A stretch of 44,586 nucleotides of DNA from an uncultured Corynebacterium sp. GTDB taxonomy: Bacteria; Actinomycetota; Actinomycetes; Mycobacteriales; Mycobacteriaceae. Below, piece by piece: positions 8,344-18,391 of the stretch. The stretch covers positions 1-44,586 of the forward strand of contig CALUBS010000017.1 in assembly GCA_943914355.1 (NCBI GenBank), read 5' to 3'. The stretch's first letter is position 1. Each line of letters starts with the position of its first letter. A program made the translations under genes and the position numbers. The notes beneath the pieces were generated by a model. It searched no databases, was not told where the DNA came from, and saw only the letters and a program-made list of their open reading frames with translations.

Positions 8344-10245
8344 GTGAAGCAACGACGTCGACTAGTTCCCACGAGGTCAACGTGGACCACACCCGTCATC
8401 GCGACGGTTTCCTCCATTGCCCTCGTCATGGCGGCCGCATTCGGCGGCCAGCAGGTCCTTAAAACCCAGGACTCCGGTTCTGGCGGACCCATCGAGGTTA
8501 AAAACGCCTCTGAAAACTTTAGCAACGCCGACTCCGTCGTCGTTGATGATCCCGCCGTGGCAGCGCAAGGCGATGGCGAGGGCCCGCGTGCCGTCAAGCA
8601 CTTCCACCGCGACGAGGCGTTCAACATGTTCGCCGTGACCTGGGAGGGCAAGCGCGACGTGCACTCCTTCGTCCGCTCCAAGCAGGAGGACGGCTCCTGG
8701 AGCGAATGGTTCGATATGGATGCCATGAACTACGGCGATGGCAAGAACGGTACCGAGCTTATTTACGTGGGCGATACCAACGATGTGCAGGTATCCATGG
8801 CCAATGTGGACCTCGTAACCGGTTCCAACCTGGATGACGATGCTGAGTTGCCCGATAAAGCAACCGGTGCTGCGGATGCCAACCGCGCCGCCGCGCAGCC
8901 CTATAACGTCGGCGATATCGCCCCAGTAGCTGATGAAAACAACACCGACCGCACCACCGTGTCGGACCTGGATGCCGTCTTTATGGACGGCAATGCCCAA
9001 GAAGGCCAAGCCATCGAACCTACTGCCGCCACCGATGGCATGCCAAAGGTAGTGTCCCGCTCCGGATGGGGCGCCGATGAATCTAAGCGCTGCCAGCAGC
9101 CCACCTACGATGACGGCATCAAGGCGATGACGCTGCACCACACCGCGGGCTCCAATAACTACACCCCGGCACAGGCCGCCGCGCAGGTTCGCGCTGCCTA
9201 TGAATACCACGCTCAGAACCTGGGCTGGTGCGATATTGGATACAACGTGCTCGTGGATAAGTTCGGCACCATCTACGAGGGCCGCTACGGCGGTCTCGAC
9301 AAGGCCGTCCAGGGCGCACACGTTGGTGGCTTCAACTCCCACAACTGGGGCATCTCCATGATTGGCAACTACGAAAATGAAGAACCGTCAGAAAAGATGC
9401 TGAACTCGGTGGCAGAAATTGCTGGGTGGAAGGCCGCGATCTCCGGCATCGATCCCACGGGCACCGCTACCCTGACCTCTGGTGGCTTTGGCGGATCCCG
9501 CTTTCCAGCCGGCGCGCAGGCTACGGTACCCGCATTCAGTGGACACAATGATTTCCACTACACCCAGTGCCCGGGTCGCTACACCACGCAGAACTGGCAG
9601 CAGATCCGCGATAACACCAAGCAGAAGTACAACGCGGTTAAGGCCGGCGGTAACTCTGCTGCAATGAACTGGGATAAGAAGTCGCCATCGAGTAACGGCG
9701 GTCATTCCACCCCGGGCGAGGCCACCTCCTCCATCGGCGGGGTGGACATTCCGGTATCGACCATCCAGGCCTTGGCAGGCATCGCCGCCGCCGTATTCGG
9801 CGTCCTAGTGTCCAATGACCGCGTGGCACAGCCGGATGCTGATAAGAAGCTTGCCGGTGACCTGACCGCTGGCGATATTCCGAATATCGTCAACAAGGTT
9901 GTGCAGCTTTCTAATAACGAAGGCCTCAAAGAATCCTGGACCTCCGTCCTGAACGCCTTTGGTCCCGTCTTGGGTCTCGCCGTTGGCGGACCGGACACCA
10001 CCGATTCCGGCAAGATTATGTACCAGCTCTTCAAAAACGGTGTGGTCCTCTCCTCCGAGGACTCCGAGGCAAAGGCCCTGACCGGAGAGATTGCCAAGAA
10101 ATGGGCGGAAGGCGATAACGCTTCCAAGCTCGGCCTGCCCACCACAAACGAGATGAAAGACGGCAAGGAAATCCGCGTTCAGTTCCAGGGCGGCGAGATT
10201 GTCTACAACATGGATACCGAAAAGGTAGACATCTACACCGACTAA
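8344..10245 (+). CDS. Secreted N-acetylmuramoyl-L-alanine amidase with LGFP-like tail
   Basis: This 633-residue envelope protein starts with a basic segment and a hydrophobic stretch (about 14-34), a signal peptide or anchor. A PGRP/amidase_2 domain spans roughly 235-425. It has the zinc ligands in TLHHTAG and in GHNDFHYTQCPG, and the GYNVLVDKFGTIYEGR core. A second hydrophobic stretch (about 467-488) and an LGFP-like tail (LGLPTTNEMKDGKEIRVQF) follow. It should cleave the stem peptide from muramic acid. GTG 8344 is chosen because GGGAGAA lies in front of it and the hydrophobic segment then falls at the N-terminus; a TTG at 8290 is less likely. Confidence 0.85.
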   Translation: MKQRRRLVPTRSTWTTPVIATVSSIALVMAAAFGGQQVLKTQDSGSGGPIEVKNASENFSNADSVVVDDPAVAAQGDGEGPRAVKHFHRDEAFNMFAVTWEGKRDVHSFVRSKQEDGSWSEWFDMDAMNYGDGKNGTELIYVGDTNDVQVSMANVDLVTGSNLDDDAELPDKATGAADANRAAAQPYNVGDIAPVADENNTDRTTVSDLDAVFMDGNAQEGQAIEPTAATDGMPKVVSRSGWGADESKRCQQPTYDDGIKAMTLHHTAGSNNYTPAQAAAQVRAAYEYHAQNLGWCDIGYNVLVDKFGTIYEGRYGGLDKAVQGAHVGGFNSHNWGISMIGNYENEEPSEKMLNSVAEIAGWKAAISGIDPTGTATLTSGGFGGSRFPAGAQATVPAFSGHNDFHYTQCPGRYTTQNWQQIRDNTKQKYNAVKAGGNSAAMNWDKKSPSSNGGHSTPGEATSSIGGVDIPVSTIQALAGIAAAVFGVLVSNDRVAQPDADKKLAGDLTAGDIPNIVNKVVQLSNNEGLKESWTSVLNAFGPVLGLAVGGPDTTDSGKIMYQLFKNGVVLSSEDSEAKALTGEIAKKWAEGDNASKLGLPTTNEMKDGKEIRVQFQGGEIVYNMDTEKVDIYTD

Positions 10246-10262
10246 CCTCCCCGTGGAGCGGG

Positions 10263-11093
10263 TTAGAACCAGCGCTCCAATACCTTTGCCACGCCCGCCT
10301 GGTGGTTGGCCACGGTGACCGCATCAGCGGCCGCCTTCACTGCCGGGAGGGCGTTTTCCATTGCCACCCCGCAGCCGGCCCAAGTGAGCATCTCAATATC
10401 GTTGGGCATATCCCCAAAAGCAATGGTCTCTTCCTGCGCTATCCCATGCTGGTTGGCCAACCACTCCACACCCCGGCGCTTGGTGACATTAGGGGCCGCG
10501 ACCTCTAATACACCCTCCTGCATGGAATAAGTAATATGCGCCAGCTCCGGATCAATATGGGGAGCAATCAAGTCGTAGAGTTCCGGTGCGGAATAATCCG
10601 TATTCCGGATAAGCAGCTTGACCACCGGCTGCGCCACCAGCTCGCCCACGCTGACCACACCAAAGCCCTCAAAGAGGGCATTTTCGGAGTAGTGAGGGTC
10701 GACCACGAAGAGCTGATCGGGGGCATCGGCAAGCGAACCGCCCGCCCGCTCTGCGCCAAAGCCAACCGTGCCGAGGACGCGCTGCGCTACCGTCACCACC
10801 TCTTCTAGCGCGTCTGGATAAAGCTCCCGCGCGGATAGCACGCGGTCTTCCGCGGAATCATAGAGCACCGCCCCATTTGAGGTCACGCATACCGGGCGCA
10901 CCGTAAGCTGCTCCAGGACCGGTTCTATCCAGCGAAAAGGCCTGCCGGTGGACAAAGCAAAATAAGCACCCTGCTGCACCGCCCGCGCCACTGCGTCGCG
11001 GTTGCGACGCGGGACGCGATGATTGCGGTCCAGCAGGGTGCCGTCAATATCACTCGCGATGAGCCGAGGGGCCCGGGTAGGGAAAGTATCCAT
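10263..11093 (-). CDS. HAD-superfamily phosphatase, Cof type
   Basis: This 276-residue hydrolase begins with motif I, ASDIDGTLLDRNH (nucleophile Asp), and ends with the motif IV pattern FGDMPNDIEML followed by GVAMENA. These are the marks of Cof/YidA-like phosphatases acting on sugar phosphates or flavin and pyridoxal phosphates. The exact substrate is not deducible. It lies downstream of glpK on the same strand with a 22-base gap, so read-through from the glycerol genes is possible. Confidence 0.85.
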   Translation of the reverse strand: MDTFPTRAPRLIASDIDGTLLDRNHRVPRRNRDAVARAVQQGAYFALSTGRPFRWIEPVLEQLTVRPVCVTSNGAVLYDSAEDRVLSARELYPDALEEVVTVAQRVLGTVGFGAERAGGSLADAPDQLFVVDPHYSENALFEGFGVVSVGELVAQPVVKLLIRNTDYSAPELYDLIAPHIDPELAHITYSMQEGVLEVAAPNVTKRRGVEWLANQHGIAQEETIAFGDMPNDIEMLTWAGCGVAMENALPAVKAAADAVTVANHQAGVAKVLERWF

Positions 11094-11115
11094 ACCCGCG
11101 AGTTTACTTCAGGAC

Positions 11116-12663
11116 TTAAAAGTCCAACTCATCCTCATCGGAGTCTTCCCAGTTCAAGGAACGCTTGATAGCGCGCTTCCATTCACCGTAGAGGTAATCC
11201 ACCTCTTCTTGCTCCATCTTGGGCTTGAATACGGTGAGGTCACCGCGCTGGGTATCCAGAATGCTGAGGTCTTCCCAGAAGCCATTGTCCAAACCGGCAG
11301 CGACAGCGGCGCCGGTTGCGGTGGTCTCAATGTTCTTCGGGCGGTGTACCTCCACGCCCAAGATGTCAGCCTGGAACTGCATGAGCAGCTCGTTGGTGGT
11401 CATGCCACCATCCACGCGCAGCTCGGTGATTTCCACGCCGGAGTCCGCCACCATGGCATCTGCCACATCGCGGGTCTGGTAAGCGGTTGCCTCGAGGACG
11501 GCGCGAGCCAAGTGTCCACGGTTAGCGAAGCGGGTCAGGCCCACGATGACGCCGCGGGCATCGGAACGCCAGTGCGGGGCGAAGAGACCGGAGAACGCCG
11601 GGACGATGTAAACGCCGCCGTTGTCCTTGGTCTCCCGCGCCAAGTTCTCGATGGCAGAGGAATTAGGAATGAGCTGCAGGTTATCGCGCAGCCACTGCAC
11701 CAAGGAGCCACCCATGGACACGGAGCCTTCCAGTGCGTATACGGGGCGCTCGCCCTCGCGCTGGAAACAGACGGTGGTCAGCAGGCCGTTTTCAGAGAAC
11801 TTCGGGGTGGTACCGGTGTTCAGCAGCAGGAAAAGGCCGGTGCCGTAGGTGTTCTTGGCCGAACCCGCACGGAAGCAGCCTTGGCCGAACATAGCGGACT
11901 GCTGGTCACCCAAGATGGCGCGAATGGGAACGCCGGCGAGGGAACCGCGCTCGCGGACGGTGCGGAAATCACCCAGGGACGGGCGGATCTCCGGCAGCAT
12001 GGACATCGGGATGCCCATTTCCTTACACAGCTCTTCGTCCCACTCCAGCTTTTCGATGTCCATGAGGAGCGTACGCGAAGCGTTGGTTACGTCCGTTGCG
12101 TGCAGCGCTTCCTTGTCGCCGTCTCCCTCGGCACCACCGGTCAGGTTCCACAGCAGCCAGGAGTCAATGGTGCCGAAGAGCAGGTCGCCCTTTTCGGCGC
12201 GCTCGCGGACGCCATCGACATTGTCGAGGATCCACTTAACCTTCGGGCCGGCAGGATAGGAGTTGATCAGCAGGCCGGTGCGGCGGCGCCACTTATCCGG
12301 GCCCTCTTCACCAGCCAGTTCCTTACAGATAGCGGAGGTGCGGGTGTCCTGCCAGACGATGGCGTTGTAGACGGGCTCGCCAGTGTTCTTATCCCACACA
12401 ACGGTGGTTTCGCGCTGGTTGGTGATACCGACAGAGTCGATATCTTCTACTGTTATATCGCCATTGGCCAAAGCCTCCCCCACGGCGCGGCGGGTGTTGC
12501 TCCAGATCTCCTGCGGGTCGTGTTCTACCCAACCCTTTTCTGGGAAGATCTGCTCGTGCTCGAGCTGGCCCACGGATACCTGATCGCCATCGTGGTTGAA
12601 GATGATGCAGCGGGTTGACGTGGTTCCCTGGTCAATAGCTGCGACGTATTTCTTATCACTCAT
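11116..12663 (-). CDS. glpK: Glycerol kinase
   Basis: The 515-residue FGGY-family kinase phosphorylates glycerol to glycerol 3-phosphate. It shows the phosphate-1 loop [14 protein letters not shown], the Q-R-E-T-T segment ([10 protein letters not shown]) and the C-terminal signature region [10 protein letters not shown]. The length is normal. With glpF and glpD on the same strand (order of transcription glpD-glpF-glpK) it forms a glycerol uptake and oxidation cluster. The gap to glpF is 30 bases, with AGGAGAAAT before the start. Confidence 0.95.
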   Translation of the reverse strand: MSDKKYVAAIDQGTTSTRCIIFNHDGDQVSVGQLEHEQIFPEKGWVEHDPQEIWSNTRRAVGEALANGDITVEDIDSVGITNQRETTVVWDKNTGEPVYNAIVWQDTRTSAICKELAGEEGPDKWRRRTGLLINSYPAGPKVKWILDNVDGVRERAEKGDLLFGTIDSWLLWNLTGGAEGDGDKEALHATDVTNASRTLLMDIEKLEWDEELCKEMGIPMSMLPEIRPSLGDFRTVRERGSLAGVPIRAILGDQQSAMFGQGCFRAGSAKNTYGTGLFLLLNTGTTPKFSENGLLTTVCFQREGERPVYALEGSVSMGGSLVQWLRDNLQLIPNSSAIENLARETKDNGGVYIVPAFSGLFAPHWRSDARGVIVGLTRFANRGHLARAVLEATAYQTRDVADAMVADSGVEITELRVDGGMTTNELLMQFQADILGVEVHRPKNIETTATGAAVAAGLDNGFWEDLSILDTQRGDLTVFKPKMEQEEVDYLYGEWKRAIKRSLNWEDSDEDELDF

Positions 12664-12693
12664 GTGTCTAATTTCTCCTGTATAGGGGTTGGA

Positions 12694-13431
12694 TTAAAGC
12701 GCAATGGACAGTAGACCAACGGCGACGGCCGAAAGCAGCGGGCCAACAATCGGCACCCAAGCATAGCCCCAGTTAGCGCTGCCCTTGTCCTTAATGGGTA
12801 GGACGAAGGCGTACATCAAGCGTGGACCCAAGTCACGAACCGGGTTGATGGCGTATCCCGTAGGCGTACCCAGGGACAGGCCGACGGCGACAACAACGAA
12901 CGCCACACCGAAGTAGCTCAGCGGTCCCAGCTCGCCGCCGGCAGGGCCGAAGGCGATGAACATCAACAATACGGTAGTAGCGATGAACTCGGTCACCGTA
13001 TTCCAGCCATTGTGCGGGTGAGCAGGGGCCGTGAAGAAGATACCGGCGGTTTCAGAATTGGCACCGGTGACATTGCCCTCTTCGTCGTAGTTATTCGCAT
13101 CGAAGAGCTGCTTGAATGCGGCCCAGGCTAGGAAGGCACCGAACATAGCGCCCAGGATTTGGCCCAGCGCGTAGAACGGAACCAAGTTCCATTCGAGCGA
13201 ACCATTGAGTGCGAGCATGAGCGTTACCGCAGGGTTCAAGTGACCGCCGGAGGGGTCGGCGACGCTGGCGCCGACGAAGACGCCCATGCCCCAGCCCAAG
13301 GCAATAACAATCCAGTCGGAGCCACGAGCGCCCGAGGTGCGGAGGTTTACCAGCGCGCACGCGCCATTACCAAGAAGCAGCAGCAGCGTGGTGCCGATAA
13401 ACTCCCACAAAAATGCATCAGATCCAGCCAT
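12694..13431 (-). CDS. glpF: Glycerol uptake facilitator (aquaglyceroporin)
   Basis: This MIP-family channel of 245 residues has six membrane segments. The first half-helix has the standard motif GGHLNPAVTL. The second reads INPVRDLGPR: the Asp after Arg is the aquaglyceroporin mark, but the usual NPA is NPV. It moves glycerol inward by diffusion for GlpK to trap. It is followed by glpK and preceded by glpD (12-base gap). Confidence 0.92.
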   Translation of the reverse strand: MAGSDAFLWEFIGTTLLLLLGNGACALVNLRTSGARGSDWIVIALGWGMGVFVGASVADPSGGHLNPAVTLMLALNGSLEWNLVPFYALGQILGAMFGAFLAWAAFKQLFDANNYDEEGNVTGANSETAGIFFTAPAHPHNGWNTVTEFIATTVLLMFIAFGPAGGELGPLSYFGVAFVVVAVGLSLGTPTGYAINPVRDLGPRLMYAFVLPIKDKGSANWGYAWVPIVGPLLSAVAVGLLSIAL

Positions 13432-13443
13432 AAGTGTCTCCCC

Positions 13444-15180
13444 TTATCCTTGAGTCTCGGTCGGACGAGCGGAGCCAGCGCGGACCAGAATGTCGTTAGC
13501 TTCGCGGTCAGTTACAGCTGCCTCAGCGGCCAGCTCTGCCTCGGTGTGCTTGGTGAAGGTATCCACCTCGAGCTGCTTGTCTTCCTCGCTCCAATCCAGC
13601 AGCGGAGCAACGAAGTCCGCAACAGCGGGAGCTGCGTTGACGCCACGGTCACCGAATTCGATGGCAACGCGGAGGCGACGGGTCAAGATATCGTCCAAGT
13701 GCAGCGCGCCCTCATGGGTGACGGCGTAGCGCACCTCAGCCCAGAGGTAGGTCTCTGCGCCAGGAACGGGCTCGAGCAAGGACACGTCATCCTGCGCAGG
13801 AGCCAGAACCTCACCCAAAAGCGAACCGTAGCGGCCGAGCAAGTGCTCGATGAAGTCCTCGCTCAGGTTGTAGCGGTGGGCCAAGGTAGGAATCTGGTTG
13901 GCCAGTGCGTGGTAGCCGACAGCACCCAGGATCGGGGTGTGCTCGGTGATGGATTCCGGCACCTTGCCGCCGAGTTCTTCCACGGCCAGGTCAACTGCAT
14001 CCTTACCGATGACGCGGTAGGTGGTGTACTTACCACCGGCAACGGAAACCATACCCGGGGCCACGCGAGCCACGGCGTGGTTGCGGGACAGGTTGGTGGT
14101 GGAATCGGACTTACCGGATAGCAGCGGGCGCAGGCCGGAGTAGACACCGACGATGTCATCACGGGTGATCTGGCGGCGCACGCGCTGGTTGACCTCATCC
14201 AGGATGTAGTCAATATCCGCCTTGGTGGGGGCGGGATCCGGAAGGGATAGGCCCTTTTCCCAGTCGGTATCGGTAGTACCAATGATCCAGTAATCGCCCC
14301 ATGGGATGACGAAGAGGACGGACTTTTCGGTCACGAAGCACAGTGCTGCTTCTGCATCCAGGGCATCCTTTGGCACGACGATGTGCACGCCCTTGGAAGC
14401 GTGAACGGTGAACTTGCCTTCCACACCGGCCAGCTCCTGGATCTTGTCGTTCCAGACGCCGGTGGCATTGATGAAGACCTTACCGCGCACGGTGGTCTCG
14501 CGGCCGGTGGCGGTATCACGGACCTTAGCGCCAACGACGCGGCCGCCGCGGTCCTTGTCAAAGCCGATAACTTCGGTATTGGTGCGCACATCGGCGCCGT
14601 ACTCAGCGGCGCTGCGCAGCACGGTCATGGTGTGGCGGGCATCGTCCACCAGGGTGTCGTAGTAGCGCACACCGCCGACGATGGCGTCTTCCTTCAGGCC
14701 CGGGGTGACCTTGAGGGCGCCCTTGCGGGTGAGGTGCTTTTGCATCGGCACGCTCTTTGCGCCACCCATGAGGTCATAAAGGGTAAAGCCACCGAACATC
14801 ATGACGCGTTCCCATACGTGGTGGGTGAGCGGGAAGATGAACTTCAGCGGCTTGACTAGGTGGGGAGCCAACGTAGACATGTTGAGCTCGCGTTCCTTCA
14901 GGGACTCTGCCACGAGGCGGAAGTCAAACATTGCAAGGTAGCGCAGGCCACCATGGAACATCTTGGAAGAGCGGGAAGAGGTACCTGCGGCGAAGTCGCG
15001 GGACTCCAGCACTGCGGTCTTCAAACCGCGGGTCGCTGCATCCAGTGCCGCGCCGGCACCTACGGAGCCACCACCGATGATGACCACATCGTAGTCCTCA
15101 TCCGCGTAGCCATTCCACACATTTTCAAAATATTCGGGGTTAAAGGATTGATTGCTTTGCTGGGTCATTAGAGACCGCAT
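13444..15180 (-). CDS. glpD: Aerobic glycerol-3-phosphate dehydrogenase
   Basis: This FAD enzyme of about 578 residues oxidises glycerol 3-phosphate to dihydroxyacetone phosphate and passes electrons to menaquinone at the membrane. The FAD loop is VVIIGGGSVGAGAALDAATR, and the GlpD signatures FHGGLRYL and the conserved C-terminal helical region are present. Two starts compete: ATG 15180 (AAGGA five bases before) and ATG 15168 (AAGGAG twelve bases before, giving the more usual MTQQSN start). A 19-codon frame (15140-15199) overlaps both. Confidence 0.93.
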   Translation of the reverse strand: MRSLMTQQSNQSFNPEYFENVWNGYADEDYDVVIIGGGSVGAGAALDAATRGLKTAVLESRDFAAGTSSRSSKMFHGGLRYLAMFDFRLVAESLKERELNMSTLAPHLVKPLKFIFPLTHHVWERVMMFGGFTLYDLMGGAKSVPMQKHLTRKGALKVTPGLKEDAIVGGVRYYDTLVDDARHTMTVLRSAAEYGADVRTNTEVIGFDKDRGGRVVGAKVRDTATGRETTVRGKVFINATGVWNDKIQELAGVEGKFTVHASKGVHIVVPKDALDAEAALCFVTEKSVLFVIPWGDYWIIGTTDTDWEKGLSLPDPAPTKADIDYILDEVNQRVRRQITRDDIVGVYSGLRPLLSGKSDSTTNLSRNHAVARVAPGMVSVAGGKYTTYRVIGKDAVDLAVEELGGKVPESITEHTPILGAVGYHALANQIPTLAHRYNLSEDFIEHLLGRYGSLLGEVLAPAQDDVSLLEPVPGAETYLWAEVRYAVTHEGALHLDDILTRRLRVAIEFGDRGVNAAPAVADFVAPLLDWSEEDKQLEVDTFTKHTEAELAAEAAVTDREANDILVRAGSARPTETQG

Positions 15181-15199
15181 CTCCTTCCTTGGTGCTCAT
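15140..15199 (-). CDS. Possible 19-codon upstream ORF overlapping the glpD start
   Basis: ATG 15199 follows GGAG by nine bases and opens a 19-codon frame that ends inside glpD in another frame. It could couple or dampen glpD translation. There is no evidence of conservation, so this is a low-confidence call. Confidence 0.2.
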   Translation of the reverse strand: MSTKEGDAVSNDPAKQSIL

Positions 15200-15416
15200 G
15201 TGTGCTTGCTCCGACAAACAATGAATGAGATGGCGTAAGCACAGCTAAAAGCAAATTTTGGATGATTCATGATGGCGATTATTGCACTCTAAAAAGAAGA
15301 GCCAATATCTCCTATCTCCTATGCTAGAGGTCACCGGGTAAACATTCACTAGAGGTTTCTCACACGTAACTTCCGGCCCCGTAAGCAGTCAATTTCCGCC
15401 CTTTGCTTAGCCATTC

Positions 15417-15446
15417 AAAAAGAAAACCACCCCCTCGCGGGGGTGG
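15417..15446 (-). terminator. Terminator of the serS-acyltransferase unit
   Basis: CCACCCCC (15427-15434) pairs with GGGGGTGG (15439-15446) around a 4-base loop. On the minus strand the stem is followed by TTTTCTTTTT. It ends the transcript of the gene at 15469-17100 just upstream of the glpD control region (15200-15416), in which I see AT-rich promoter-like sequence but no certain operator. Confidence 0.85.
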
Positions 15447-15468
15447 CAACGTCAACGTTTGCACACGG

Positions 15469-17100
15469 CTAATCTTTTTGTAGCCGGGCCATCGCTTCCA
15501 AAACCTCGGACATACCTGCGCGCTCGGCGGAATACGTCACTGCCTGCGCCTCCTTGACCACCTCGATGGGTGCGGTCTCTAGGGCAACGACCGGGATGTG
15601 ATTCAAAAATTCTTCATCCCCTGGCTCATTACCAAAGACCAATGTCTCGCTCGGCTTGGCGTCCAAATCATCTAGGATGCAGTCCACGCCGGCGGCGGCC
15701 GTGGCCGAGGTAACCTTCATCGCTTCCTTGTCCACCAGCGGCTTTTCGGCCTGTTCATCAAGCTGGATATGCCACACCGCCTGCGGGACATCGAGATCCG
15801 CATCGCACGACACCACGATGAGTACCTCCGCCGCGGGGTAGATGCCTTCTAGCGCCGCCTTCAACCGCGGAGTCAGGGCACCATCTTCCCAGTTCAGCGT
15901 GCTTTGATGCGCCACTACTACGCGCGGGATGTCAGAAAACTGGGCCTTGAGCCGGTGCGGCAGACGGGAAACGATCAGGCGCGATTGGGTCGCCGCGGCG
16001 AGCAATCCTTGCTCTACCACGGATCCTTCCCAGATCTCCTTACTGCTTGCGGCAATTGAGGCCTGGGCCTGCGCCACATCGGTCTTCAATTGCGCCATGA
16101 CATCGGCGACCTTATCCCTGCCTTCATCCAAGCCACGGGTCGCCTCTTCCACCACGGCATTGAGATTGGTTTTGACCCACTCCAAGGTATCGGCCGCGAT
16201 GTGCTTCTTTTCCTGTGCCTCGTCGCCTTCGTGTATTTCCTGGGCTTCCTTGCCTTTGGCAGAGGCCATGTGGTTGCGCACGAGTTCAACGGAGGAAACA
16301 GAAACGCGCTCTTTGAGTCCTACCAAGTCATCGCGCAAACGACGCACCCGGTGCCGCTCCGTTTCCACCTCCGCATCGCGCGCCTCGGCCTCTTCCAGCG
16401 TCGGGGCGGAACCGCCCTTGCGCGCGGGCACCCAATATTCGCCGGCGGGCATGGGTCCGAACTCCGCCTCGTAATCCTCCCAGAGTCCCTCCAGGGCCTC
16501 CTGCATGCGGCGGCGGATTTCTGCGGTATCGGCTTCTGGATCCCCGGTGGGATAATACGGCTCGAGCGCGGCGATAAAGACCGGAGTCTTTGTGCGTCCC
16601 AAGTTCTTCTTGTGACCCTTTGTCCACAGGCGCTGCGAACCAAATATCACCTGCGGTACAACCGGCACGCCGGCTTCAAAAGCGATGCGGGATGCGCCGG
16701 TTTTCATGCTGCGGATTTCAAAGCTGCGGGAAATCGTGCCTTCAGAAAAGACACCGACGAGCTCGCCGGCTTCGGCAAGCTCCACCGCCTTGCGCAAGGA
16801 CTCTTTGCCATCGATGCGATCTACCGGCACGTGCCCCATGGCACGCAGCAGGGCGCCTACGCCCGGGGCGCTAAAGATGCTGGCCTTAGCCAGAAAACGC
16901 ACTAGACGCTTTTTGCGATAGGCAATGAACGCACCAAAGAGAAAATCCATATACCCGGTGTGATTGCACACGAGGACGGCGCCGCCGTCATCGGGAATAT
17001 TTTCTTCCCCCGACAGACGCATCTGCAGGCCTTGGGCCAAGGTGAGGCCGCGCCCAATGTGGGTGATCTGGCGGTACAAGAAATTCGTCGCAGCGTTCAT
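15469..17100 (-). CDS. PlsC-type acyltransferase fused to a degenerate HAD-like domain
   Basis: Residues 1-230 of this 543-residue protein are a lysophosphatidate acyltransferase: NHTGYMD (46-52, the NHx4D box) and FSEGT (118-122). They should acylate 1-acyl-glycerol 3-phosphate. Residues about 235-380 are charged and helical, probably coiled coil. Residues 390-540 follow a Cof-type HAD plan, but motif I, which should read DxDGT, is VVVAHQSTLN, and motif IV is FGNEPGDEEFL. The HAD part therefore looks inactive. The gene follows serS by 27 bases on the same strand. The substrate of the acyltransferase half is inferred from the family. Confidence 0.85.
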   Translation of the reverse strand: MNAATNFLYRQITHIGRGLTLAQGLQMRLSGEENIPDDGGAVLVCNHTGYMDFLFGAFIAYRKKRLVRFLAKASIFSAPGVGALLRAMGHVPVDRIDGKESLRKAVELAEAGELVGVFSEGTISRSFEIRSMKTGASRIAFEAGVPVVPQVIFGSQRLWTKGHKKNLGRTKTPVFIAALEPYYPTGDPEADTAEIRRRMQEALEGLWEDYEAEFGPMPAGEYWVPARKGGSAPTLEEAEARDAEVETERHRVRRLRDDLVGLKERVSVSSVELVRNHMASAKGKEAQEIHEGDEAQEKKHIAADTLEWVKTNLNAVVEEATRGLDEGRDKVADVMAQLKTDVAQAQASIAASSKEIWEGSVVEQGLLAAATQSRLIVSRLPHRLKAQFSDIPRVVVAHQSTLNWEDGALTPRLKAALEGIYPAAEVLIVVSCDADLDVPQAVWHIQLDEQAEKPLVDKEAMKVTSATAAAGVDCILDDLDAKPSETLVFGNEPGDEEFLNHIPVVALETAPIEVVKEAQAVTYSAERAGMSEVLEAMARLQKD

Positions 17101-17127
17101 GGTGCTCCTTTGGGTTTGCTCCGCAGG

Positions 17128-18384
17128 CTACTGCGGCGTGAGAACATCCTTGCCCACGAATGGGCGCAGGGCCTCTGGAACAACGACGGAGCCATCGGCT
17201 TGTTGGTGGTTTTCCAAAATCGCCACGATCCAACGGGTGGTGGCCAGGGTACCGTTCAAGGTGGCGGCTACCTGCGTTTTCCCGTTCTCATCGCGGTAAC
17301 GGGTGGATAGGCGGCGGGCCTGGAAGGTGGTGCAATTGGAGGTAGAGGTCAGCTCGCGGTAAGTGCCCTGGGTTGGCACCCACGCCTCGTTATCGAATTT
17401 GCGGGCAGCCGAAGAGCCCAAGTCACCGCCGGCGATATCGATGGTGCGGTACGGCAATTCCATCGCAGCCAGCATTTCCTTTTCCATAGCGAGGAGCTTT
17501 TGGTGCATGTCCTCAGCATCTTCCGGCTTGCAGTAGACAAACATTTCTAGCTTGTCGAATTGGTGCACGCGCAGGATGCCGCGGGTGTCCTTGCCGTGGG
17601 AACCGGCCTCACGGCGGAAGCAGGAGGACCAGCCAGCGTACTGCAGGGGGCCATTGGACAGATCGATGATCTCATCCTTGTGGTAGCCGGCCAAGGCTAC
17701 CTCGGAGGTGCCCACGAGGTAGCGATCATCGGCCGGGAGGTAGTAGATCTCATCGGAGTGCTGGCCCAAAAAGCCCGTTCCGGCCATGATCTCTGGGCGC
17801 ACCAGAACCGGCGGGATCATCAGCTGGAAGCCGGCTTCCCGTGCCTTCTGCGCCGCCAACATCAGCATGCCGAGCTGCAAAAAGGCGCCATCGCCGGTGA
17901 GGTAGTAGAAGCGAGCACCGCCGACCTTCGCACCGCGCTTGACGTCAATGAGCCCCAGGGACTCGCCGAGCTCAAGGTGGTCCTTTGGCTCGAAATCGAA
18001 GTGCGGGATCTCGCCTACTTCTTCAACGAGAACAAAGTCATCTTCGCCGCCGGCGGGCGCGCCTTCGACGACGTTATCGATCTTGTACTGCAGCTCTTCC
18101 ACCGTGGCCTCAGCCGCGGACCGAGCCTCTTCTGCCTCTTTTACCTTGGCTTTCAGCTCATCTGCGCCTTCCAGCAACGCTGGGCGCTCATCTGGGGAGG
18201 CCTGACCAATCTTCTTACCCAGGGATTTCTGCTGGGAACGCACCTCGTCTGCCTTCTGGATGGCAGAGCGACGCTTCTCATCGGCTGCGAGGAGCCGATC
18301 CACGAGCGAGGGGTCTTCCCCACGGGTGACCTGAGAGGCGCGGACAACGTCTGGGTTTTCACGGAGTAGCTTGAGATCAATCAC
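17128..18384 (-). CDS. serS: Seryl-tRNA synthetase
   Basis: This class II synthetase of 418 residues charges tRNA-Ser. The N-terminal coiled-coil arm (about 30-110) and the class II core are visible, including [13 protein letters not shown] motif 2 surroundings, [21 protein letters not shown], and motif 3 near the C-terminus ([18 protein letters not shown]). The start is GTG 18384, giving MIDLKLL as in other bacteria. A TAGAAT box ends seven bases before it, so the mRNA is probably leaderless. It is divergent from the FarR-like regulator gene. Confidence 0.96.
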   Translation of the reverse strand: MIDLKLLRENPDVVRASQVTRGEDPSLVDRLLAADEKRRSAIQKADEVRSQQKSLGKKIGQASPDERPALLEGADELKAKVKEAEEARSAAEATVEELQYKIDNVVEGAPAGGEDDFVLVEEVGEIPHFDFEPKDHLELGESLGLIDVKRGAKVGGARFYYLTGDGAFLQLGMLMLAAQKAREAGFQLMIPPVLVRPEIMAGTGFLGQHSDEIYYLPADDRYLVGTSEVALAGYHKDEIIDLSNGPLQYAGWSSCFRREAGSHGKDTRGILRVHQFDKLEMFVYCKPEDAEDMHQKLLAMEKEMLAAMELPYRTIDIAGGDLGSSAARKFDNEAWVPTQGTYRELTSTSNCTTFQARRLSTRYRDENGKTQVAATLNGTLATTRWIVAILENHQQADGSVVVPEALRPFVGKDVLTPQ

Positions 18385-18391
18385 GGAACTG

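Noticed and set aside
8377..9342. 321-codon open frame opposite the peptidoglycan amidase
   Set aside because: Antisense shadow of an unmistakable amidase; its composition is not protein-like.
11023..12618. 531-codon open frame opposite glpK
   Set aside because: Long only because of high G+C; it is the antisense frame of a clear glycerol kinase.
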